Positions 1 to 5,068 of a stretch of DNA of 5,068 bases are shown piece by piece. Below the pieces are notes generated by a model that made no database searches, was not told where the DNA came from, and saw only the letters and a list, made by a program, of their open reading frames with translations. Position numbers and translations under genes: made by a program. Each line of letters starts with the position of its first letter. The stretch's first letter is position 1. The stretch spans positions 1 through 5,068 of the forward strand of contig JAEYVD010000565.1 of assembly GCA_023432075.1 (NCBI GenBank), written 5' to 3'. The stretch comes from Pseudomonadota bacterium (GTDB lineage: Bacteria > Pseudomonadota > Gammaproteobacteria > Burkholderiales > Burkholderiaceae_B).

Positions 1-345
1 GGTGCGACAGCGGCGGCAGCAGCATGAACACCAGGTTGCCGGTGATGCGGCTCTGGATGAGCGACGAGGACGGATTGGCGAACGCGTTCTGCAGCATGCT
101 CATCATCATGAGCCCGGGGATCAGGAAGGACGTATAGGGCACGGTGCCGTACACCGTGACGCGCCCTTCCAGCACGTGCGCGAAGACCAGCAGGTACAGC
201 AGCGCGGTGATGACCGGCGCGGCGATGGTCTGAAAACTGACCTTCCAGAAGCGCAGCAACTCCTTGCGCAGCAGGGTCGGAAAGCCGGAGCCCGCGTCCA
301 GGCGCGGCTGCACCAGCGGCTGGCCGGCGGGCGTGGCGGGCTGGG

Positions 346-349
<4 letters not shown>
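1..349 (-). CDS. ABC-2 type transporter permease, YadH-like (partial, N-terminal 116 residues)
   Basis: Inner-membrane subunit of a two-component ABC exporter, partner of the ATPase encoded just upstream. The ATG at 347-349 overlaps the ATPase stop codon as ATGA, which implies translational coupling; no strong Shine-Dalgarno is visible. The gene runs off the low-coordinate edge, so only 116 codons are present, against roughly 250 in the family. The translation starts MTQPATPAG. After a polar N-terminus of about 24 residues comes an amphipathic stretch (LLRKELLRFWK, 26-36), then hydrophobic segments at about 39-60 and 75-90, and the start of a third at about 105-114. The stretch NAFANPSSSLIQSRITGN (88-105) resembles the YadH/ABC-2 membrane domain. 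The substrate cannot be read from the sequence. The frame is open throughout, with composition like its neighbours. The family call is confident; the substrate is unknown. Confidence 0.88.
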
Positions 350-1158
<809 letters not shown>

Positions 1159-1194
1159 GACGGGGGGAGATGGCCCGGAAAGAGCGAATTGACC

Positions 1195-1200
1195 ATTATA
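1195..1200 (-). promoter_or_regulatory. Putative sigma-70 -10 box for the ABC exporter unit
   Basis: On the minus strand this is an exact TATAAT, in the context CTTATATAATGG, an AT-rich island in GC-rich DNA. With a usual 6-7 base distance, transcription would start near 1188 and leave a leader of about 30 nt before the ATG at 1158. The hexamer 17 bp upstream (1218-1223, GGGCTC) is a poor -35 and no extended -10 TG is present, so an activator may be needed. The position between a terminator and a gene start supports the call. Functional use is inferred. Confidence 0.6.
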
Positions 1201-1242
1201 TAAGCGCGGTGCGGCAGGAGCCCTGATGGCCCCGGTGGCAAA

Positions 1243-1268
1243 GGGGACGCCCCGCTTGTTGCGTCCCC
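1243..1268 (-). repeat. Second hairpin downstream of the mlaC terminator
   Basis: A perfect 8-bp inverted repeat: GGGGACGC (1243-1250) and GCGTCCCC (1261-1268) around a 10-nt loop. In minus-strand RNA it follows the T-run of the main terminator and is itself followed by only three U residues (1240-1242), so it may be a backup terminator or an RNA 3'-end structure. A third copy of GGGGACGC at 1297-1304 can pair with 1261-1268 instead, making two mutually exclusive foldings. The repeats are seen directly; the role is inferred. Confidence 0.6.
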
Positions 1269-1313
1269 AAAAACAATCGGCCCGGCGGACCCCCGAGGGG
1301 ACGCGCCGGGCCG
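1269..1313 (-). terminator. Intrinsic terminator of the mla operon
   Basis: In the minus-strand transcript, a perfect 10-bp GC-rich stem (arms 1304-1313 and 1278-1287, CGGCCCGGCG/CGCCGGGCCG) has its 16-nt apical region able to form a further 4-bp C/G stem. It is followed directly by ATTGTTTTT (1277-1269). The stem starts 20 bp after the mlaC stop codon. This is a textbook Rho-independent terminator and it marks mlaC as the last gene of the operon. On the plus strand no T-run follows the stem, so it is not bidirectional. Confidence 0.88.
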
Positions 1314-1333
1314 GGCTGAGCCTGAACGGGTCT

Positions 1334-1972
1334 TTACTTGTTGCGCTGGTTCAGCGCCTGGATCAGGCCGTCGATGCCGTTCTGGTTGATCTGCTGGGCG
1401 AACTGGTTGCGGTAGTTCTCGATCAGCCAGATGCCTTCGACATTCATGTCGTAGATCTTCCAGCCCTGCTGGGTCTTTTCCAGGCGGTAGTCCACGCCCA
1501 CCGGCTGGCTGTTGGACTGGCTGATCAGCGTGCGCACGACCACGTCGTCGGCCTTGGGATCGCCGCGGAACGGCAGGCCGGTGATGGTGGTGCTGGACGT
1601 GACGCGGGTCAGCGCGCCGCTGTACGTGCGGATCAGCGTGCCGCGAAAGGCCTCGGCCAGCGCCGTTTTCTGCTGGTCGGAGGCCTGGCGCCAGTAGCGG
1701 CCGGCGGCCAGACGCGTCGTCTTCTGGAAGTTGACGTACGGCAGGATGTGCTGGTCGACGACCTGGTTGATGCGGGCGGTGTTGCCGGACCGGACCGCGC
1801 CGTCAGCCTTCAGGACATCCAGGGCCTCGTTGGCGGCGGCCAGCACGAACTGCTCGGGCGGGCCGTTGGGATCCGGCTTGGCTTGCGCGGCCGACGCGGC
1901 CGTGGCGGCGGACAGGCCGAGCAGGCCGGCGAACATCAGCCGCTGCAACAGGGAGGGAACGGAAAATCGCAT
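1334..1972 (-). CDS. mlaC: MlaC, periplasmic phospholipid-binding protein (Ttg2D family)
   Basis: Soluble periplasmic carrier that moves phospholipid between MlaA at the outer membrane and MlaD at the inner membrane. The protein has 212 residues, the usual MlaC length. It begins with a Sec signal peptide: a basic start, hydrophobic core LMFAGLLGLSAATAA, and likely cleavage after ASA near residue 28. The mature part carries the family hallmarks: VDQHILPYVNF, then AGRYWRQASDQQKTALAEAF, then GWKIYDMNVEGIWLIENYR near the C-terminus. The frame is open far upstream (to 2470), but the ATG at 1970-1972 is chosen because it starts the signal peptide and has a strong AAGGAGAT site 3-10 bases before it. 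The gene lies 37 bp after mlaA and is followed by a terminator. Unlike many mla operons, no STAS-domain mlaB follows it. Confidence 0.95.
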   Translation of the reverse strand: MRFSVPSLLQRLMFAGLLGLSAATAASAAQAKPDPNGPPEQFVLAAANEALDVLKADGAVRSGNTARINQVVDQHILPYVNFQKTTRLAAGRYWRQASDQQKTALAEAFRGTLIRTYSGALTRVTSSTTITGLPFRGDPKADDVVVRTLISQSNSQPVGVDYRLEKTQQGWKIYDMNVEGIWLIENYRNQFAQQINQNGIDGLIQALNQRNK

Positions 1973-1975
1973 CAA

Positions 1976-1983
1976 ATCTCCTT
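1976..1983 (-). promoter_or_regulatory. Ribosome binding site of mlaC
   Basis: On the minus strand AAGGAGAT precedes the ATG, with 5 nt between AAGGAG and the start codon. It is by far the best Shine-Dalgarno in the window and fixes the mlaC start against the much longer upstream-open frame. Its strength fits a need for more soluble carrier than membrane complex; that reading is an inference. Confidence 0.85.
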
Positions 1984-2009
1984 CAGTACCGATAGCGCAA
2001 TCCGACAGC

Positions 2010-2816
2010 TTACTTGTTCGCGGGTTGCGGCGCAGGCACGGGGGCCGGCGCGGGTGCGGCGGGGGCGTCGTCGCCGTCGTCTTCGTAGTTGGGCAGCGAG
2101 CCCTCGTCATCCACGCGATGGCCCAGGACCATGGCGGCGCGGCGTTGCAGGAAGGCGTCGCGCACGAAGCTGTACGGGTCCAGCGCCACGCGGTCGATGG
2201 TGTCGGTGGTGTCGAGCAGGTTGGCGCGCGTATCGACGATGCGCAGGCCCCACAGCGAATTGCGCAGGCGGACGTTGTCGATCGAGTCCACGCCCATGTA
2301 GCCGTAGGTCGTGCCGTAGAAGTCGCCGACCAGGCCGACGCCGTCGCGCACGCTGGAGGCGCCGAAGAACGGCAACACCAGGTACGGACCCTGGCTGAAG
2401 CCCCAGACGCCCAGCGTCGTGCCGAAGTCGTTGGGGATCTTTCGCGCGCCATTGGCCGAAGCGACGTCAAAGCAGCCGCCCACGCCCATGGTCGTGTTGA
2501 ACAGGAAGCGGCCCAGCGTGTTCACGAAGTCGTGGCCGCGGCCCTGCAGGAAGCTGTTGGTGCCGGACCAGAGGTCGCCGACGTTGCTGAAGATGTTGTG
2601 GATGCAACTGCGCACGGGCTGCGGCGTCACGAACGTGTAGGCCTGCGCAACCGGCTTGAACACCGCGCGGTCGACCGTGTCGTTGAACTGGTAGACACCG
2701 CGGTTGAAGCCTTCCCAGGGGTCGCGCGGATCCGGATTCTTGGGGGCGGCACAGCCGGCCATCAGCGCGCCCGCCGCTGCGACGGTGGCAATTCGGGAAA
2801 TAGCTTTCTTATTCAT
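2010..2816 (-). CDS. mlaA: MlaA (VacJ), outer-membrane phospholipid-removing lipoprotein
   Basis: Outer-membrane lipoprotein that forms a ring-like channel, with porins as partners in E. coli, and removes phospholipid from the outer leaflet for MlaC. Length is 268 residues. The N-terminus MNKKAISRIATVAAAGALMAGC is a lipoprotein signal with the lipobox ending at C22, the predicted lipidated residue. The MlaA signature DPWEGFNRGVYQFND follows at 32-46, with typical blocks GRFLFNTTMGVGG, FGTTLGVWG and GPYLVLPFFGASSVRDGVG. The last 25 or so residues are an acidic stretch followed by an Ala/Pro-rich tail that extends past the conserved domain. The gene sits 81 bp after mlaD and 37 bp before mlaC. 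A weak AGGG about 10 bases before the ATG may serve as the ribosome site. In E. coli mlaA is unlinked; here it is inside the operon. Confidence 0.95.
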   Translation of the reverse strand: MNKKAISRIATVAAAGALMAGCAAPKNPDPRDPWEGFNRGVYQFNDTVDRAVFKPVAQAYTFVTPQPVRSCIHNIFSNVGDLWSGTNSFLQGRGHDFVNTLGRFLFNTTMGVGGCFDVASANGARKIPNDFGTTLGVWGFSQGPYLVLPFFGASSVRDGVGLVGDFYGTTYGYMGVDSIDNVRLRNSLWGLRIVDTRANLLDTTDTIDRVALDPYSFVRDAFLQRRAAMVLGHRVDDEGSLPNYEDDGDDAPAAPAPAPVPAPQPANK

Positions 2817-2897
2817 GATCCGGGTATCCCTATCAACATTCTTTTGTTATCGCGACCGCGAAACGCAGCGTAGTAACGGCTTGTTTGTGCCGGGCCT

Positions 2898-3398
2898 TTA
2901 ATCCTGTGCCTTGGGAGCGCCTTCCGGCGCGGCGGTCGTGCCCTGCTTTTCCGCCGACCCGTACAGGAATTGGCTGATCAGCTGCTCCAGGACCACGGCG
3001 CTTTGTGTATAGCGGATTTTTCCGCCGTCGGTAAAGTTATCTTCCTCGCTTCCGGCGGTCAGGCCCAGGTATTGCTCGCCCAAGAGGCCCGAGGTCAGGA
3101 TGGCGGCCGACGAGTCCTTGGGGAACTGGTACGCGGTTTCCAAGTCGACCGAAACGATGGCCTGGAATGTCTTGTCGTCGAAGGAAATGCCCGTGACCCG
3201 GCCCACCACCACGCCAGCGCTTTTGACCGGCGCGCGTACCTTGAGGCCGCCTACGTTATCGAAATTGGCGGTCACGGTATAGGTCGGGGCAAAGGAAAAG
3301 GTGCTCAAGTTGCCGGCGCGCAACGCCAGGAATCCAAGCGCGATCGCGCCGAGCAATACAAACAGGCCTACCCAGAAGTCGGTTTTTTCGCGTGACAT
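2898..3398 (-). CDS. mlaD: MlaD, MCE-domain substrate-binding subunit of the Mla transporter
   Basis: Inner-membrane-anchored periplasmic protein, expected to form a hexameric ring on MlaE and to exchange phospholipid with MlaC. Length is 166 residues. One N-terminal transmembrane helix lies at about 9-26 (VGLFVLLGAIALGFLAL), with the basic MSREK in the cytoplasm. A single MCE domain spans about 39-116, with VGGLKVRAPVKSAGVVVGRV at 49-68. The hydrophobic pore loop TSGLLGEQYLGL (102-113) is intact, including the paired leucines L105-L106. The conserved helical stretch VVLEQLISQFLYGS follows, then a short Ala/Pro/Gly-rich tail. It starts 12 bp after the mlaE stop, with only a weak ribosome site, suggesting coupled translation. 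The single MCE domain and length separate it from the multi-MCE PqiB and YebT proteins. Confidence 0.95.
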   Translation of the reverse strand: MSREKTDFWVGLFVLLGAIALGFLALRAGNLSTFSFAPTYTVTANFDNVGGLKVRAPVKSAGVVVGRVTGISFDDKTFQAIVSVDLETAYQFPKDSSAAILTSGLLGEQYLGLTAGSEEDNFTDGGKIRYTQSAVVLEQLISQFLYGSAEKQGTTAAPEGAPKAQD

Positions 3399-3410
3399 GA
3401 TCGATCCGTA

Positions 3411-4199
3411 TCAATTTCCAAACATCAAGGCGGTGAGCAGGAAGTCCAGCCCCAGCACCGCCAGCGAGCCCACGACCACGGTGCGCGTGGTGGCGCGGGC
3501 AACGCCTTCGGGGGTGGGCTTGGCCTGCCAGCCTTCGTAGAGCGCCACCAGCGTCACCGTGACGCCGAAGACGACGCTCTTGATGACGCCGTTGGCGACG
3601 TCTTTCCATACATCGACGCCGTTCTGCATCTGCGACCAGAAGGCGCCAGCGTCCACGCCGATGAGCAGCACGCCCACGACCCAGCCGCCCAGGATGCCCA
3701 CCATGGAGAACACCGCGGCCAGGATGGGCATGGCGATGATGCCGCCCCACAGGCGCGGCACGAGCACCCGGCGTATCGGGTCCACGGCCATGACTTCCAT
3801 GGCCGACAGTTGTTCGCCCGCTTTCATCAGGCCGATCTCGGCGGTGAGCGAGGTGCCGGCGCGGCCCGCAAAGAGCAGCGCGGTGACCACCGGCCCCAGC
3901 TCGCGCACCAGCGACAGGGCCACCAGCAGGCCCAGGGCCTCTTCGGAGCCGTAGCGGTTCAGCGTGTAATAGCCCTGCAGGCCCAGCACGAAGCCCACGA
4001 ACATGCCGGAGACGGCAATGATCAGGAGCGAATAATTGCCGATGAAGTGGACCTGTTGCGACACCAGGCGCGGGCGGGACAGCGCGATGCCGCTGCGCGC
4101 CAGCATGGCGCCGAAGAACCGGGTGAAATAGCCGATGCCGGCGACGTGGGAGCGCACCCAGTGGCCCAGCACGGCGATGGCGTTGTTGGATCCGCTCAT
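3411..4199 (-). CDS. mlaE: MlaE, permease subunit of the Mla phospholipid transporter
   Basis: Polytopic inner-membrane protein of the MlaE (DUF140) family; a dimer should form the lipid path between the MlaF ATPase and the MlaD ring. From the ATG at 4197-4199 the protein has 262 residues, matching the usual size of about 260. It shows an N-terminal amphipathic region, then several hydrophobic segments, with the diagnostic block LVRELGPVVTALLFAGRAG followed by TSLTAEIGLMKAGEQLSAME. GNYSLLIIAVSGMFVGFVLG is the first full membrane segment. The ATG overlaps the mlaF stop as ATGA and has AAAGGG 9 bases upstream. A GTG at 4229 would add ten residues inside mlaF and lacks family support, so the ATG is preferred. 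Confidence 0.95.
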   Translation of the reverse strand: MSGSNNAIAVLGHWVRSHVAGIGYFTRFFGAMLARSGIALSRPRLVSQQVHFIGNYSLLIIAVSGMFVGFVLGLQGYYTLNRYGSEEALGLLVALSLVRELGPVVTALLFAGRAGTSLTAEIGLMKAGEQLSAMEVMAVDPIRRVLVPRLWGGIIAMPILAAVFSMVGILGGWVVGVLLIGVDAGAFWSQMQNGVDVWKDVANGVIKSVVFGVTVTLVALYEGWQAKPTPEGVARATTRTVVVGSLAVLGLDFLLTALMFGN

Positions 4200-5032
4200 G
4201 CTTTGCGCCCTTTCTGTTGCGACAGCCACTTCTGGAAGGCGGGGGTTTCGGGATATTGGAATGCGACCGGGCCGTCCGGCTGGCCCTTCAGGAATTGCTG
4301 GACGTACGGATCGGGCGAGGCCGCGAGCATCTGCGGCGTGCCGGCGGCGGCGAGCTGGCCGCGGCCCACCAGGTAGACCTGGTCCGCAATGGCAAAGGAT
4401 TCCTGCACGTCGTGGGTGATCAGCACCGAGGCGCAGCCCAGGCGGTCGGCAAGACTGCGGATCAGGCGGGCGGTGATGCCCAGCGAGATCGGATCCAGCC
4501 CCGCGAAGGGTTCGTCGTACAGGATGAGTTCGGGCTCCAGGACCACGGCGCGGGCCAGCGCCACGCGCCGGGCCATGCCGCCGGAGATTTCCGAGACCTT
4601 CAGGTGGGCGGCGGCGCGCAGGCCGACGGCATCCAGCTTGTCGAGCACGCGGTCGGTGAGTTCGGCCTCGGGCAGGCGCGTGTGTTCGCGCAGGGGAAAG
4701 GCCACGTTCTCGAACACGTTCAGGTCGGTGAACAGCGCGCCCTGCTGGAACAGCACGCCCATGCGCTTGCGCAGGGCTTGCACTTCCGAGCGGGAGGCGG
4801 CGCCGATATCCTGGCCGAATGCCAGGACGCGGCCCTGCTGGGCGGTGATCTGGCCGGTGGCCGCGCGCAGCAGCGTGGTCTTGCCGGAACCCGACCCACC
4901 CATGACTGCCACCACCTGGCCCGCCCGGACGTCCATGGAAATATCGCGCAAGACGGTGAAATCACCGTAGCCAAGCGCCACACCTTCCAGGCGCAGGGCG
5001 AATTCCGGGGTGCTGCTGGTTTGAGCGGGCAT
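4196..5032 (-). CDS. mlaF: MlaF, ATPase subunit of the Mla phospholipid transporter
   Basis: Cytoplasmic ATPase that powers lipid movement through MlaE-MlaD. The 278-residue protein (from ATG 5030-5032) carries all ABC motifs: Walker A GGSGSGKT (45-52), Q-loop LFQQGALF (Q around 96), signature EISGGMARR (148-156), Walker B LILYDEP (169-175), D-loop GLDP and H-loop LITHD (H207). SGGMARRVALARA and the C-terminal DGPVAFQYP are typical of MlaF rather than of amino-acid importers. The last 30 or so residues form an extension beyond the nucleotide-binding domain, the part that in E. coli reaches the partner subunit and MlaB. The start is uncertain: the frame stays open to the window edge, a TTG lies at 5038, and no Shine-Dalgarno precedes either codon. 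It is the first mla gene seen; the operon promoter is outside the window or within the last 36 bases. Confidence 0.93.
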   Translation of the reverse strand: MPAQTSSTPEFALRLEGVALGYGDFTVLRDISMDVRAGQVVAVMGGSGSGKTTLLRAATGQITAQQGRVLAFGQDIGAASRSEVQALRKRMGVLFQQGALFTDLNVFENVAFPLREHTRLPEAELTDRVLDKLDAVGLRAAAHLKVSEISGGMARRVALARAVVLEPELILYDEPFAGLDPISLGITARLIRSLADRLGCASVLITHDVQESFAIADQVYLVGRGQLAAAGTPQMLAASPDPYVQQFLKGQPDGPVAFQYPETPAFQKWLSQQKGRKA

Positions 5033-5068
5033 GGGCAACGAAAGGGAGTTTCGGCGGCGGAGCTTGCC

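Noticed and set aside
1189..1217. Plus-strand TTGACC as a -35 box
   Set aside because: No -10-like hexamer lies 16-18 bases downstream, and no plus-strand gene follows.
1226..2398. A 390-codon open frame on the plus strand, and a second one at 1731-2873
   Set aside because: They lie antisense to mlaC and mlaA, whose proteins match known families with signal peptides and a ribosome site. The plus-strand products are low-complexity Arg/Ala/Gly-rich, as expected of GC-rich shadow frames.
1973..2470. Upstream extension of the mlaC frame giving a 378-residue protein
   Set aside because: The added part overlaps mlaA out of frame and is low-complexity; the internal ATG has a signal peptide and a strong Shine-Dalgarno.
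2850..2861. Near-palindrome TCGCGACCGCGA between mlaD and mlaA as an operator
   Set aside because: It is short, and such CG-rich near-palindromes are common by chance at this GC content; no second copy or promoter is nearby.
3256..3750. Minus-strand 164-codon frame overlapping mlaE and mlaD
   Set aside because: It is in a different frame from both real genes, and its product is an Arg/His/Gly-rich shadow.
4200..4229. GTG start for mlaE adding ten residues
   Set aside because: It lies inside mlaF; the ATG overlapping the mlaF stop gives the normal MlaE length and has a ribosome site.

Overview
The window is about 5 kb of GC-rich DNA. Every supported gene lies on the minus strand, packed with short gaps or ATGA overlaps. 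GC-rich codon use, the protein sequences and the gene order suggest a betaproteobacterium, probably Burkholderiales of the Alcaligenaceae type (Achromobacter or Bordetella relatives). That placement is inferred from gene content and composition; no database search was run.

Read in the direction of transcription, from high to low coordinates, the window opens with an Mla (maintenance of outer-membrane lipid asymmetry) operon: mlaF (ATPase), mlaE (permease), mlaD (MCE-domain protein), mlaA/vacJ (outer-membrane lipoprotein) and mlaC (periplasmic lipid carrier). MlaA should extract mislocalised phospholipid from the outer leaflet. MlaC ferries lipid across the periplasm, and the inner-membrane MlaF-MlaE-MlaD complex exchanges lipid with MlaC at the cost of ATP. 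All parts of the pathway are encoded here except the small STAS protein MlaB.

The mla operon ends at a strong intrinsic terminator (about 1269-1313) just after mlaC. The 175-bp gap (1159-1333) also holds a second hairpin and a consensus TATAAT box. It then leads into a separate two-gene unit: an ABC-2 type exporter ATPase (346-1158) and its membrane permease (1-349, cut by the window edge).

Nothing here looks like a wholly new system; the coding content is a conserved envelope-lipid transport locus. The points most worth a second look are the missing mlaB, the mutually exclusive hairpins at the mlaC terminator, and the well-placed promoter with an SD-less, C-rich leader in front of the downstream exporter. 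Long plus-strand open frames are antisense shadows produced by high GC.
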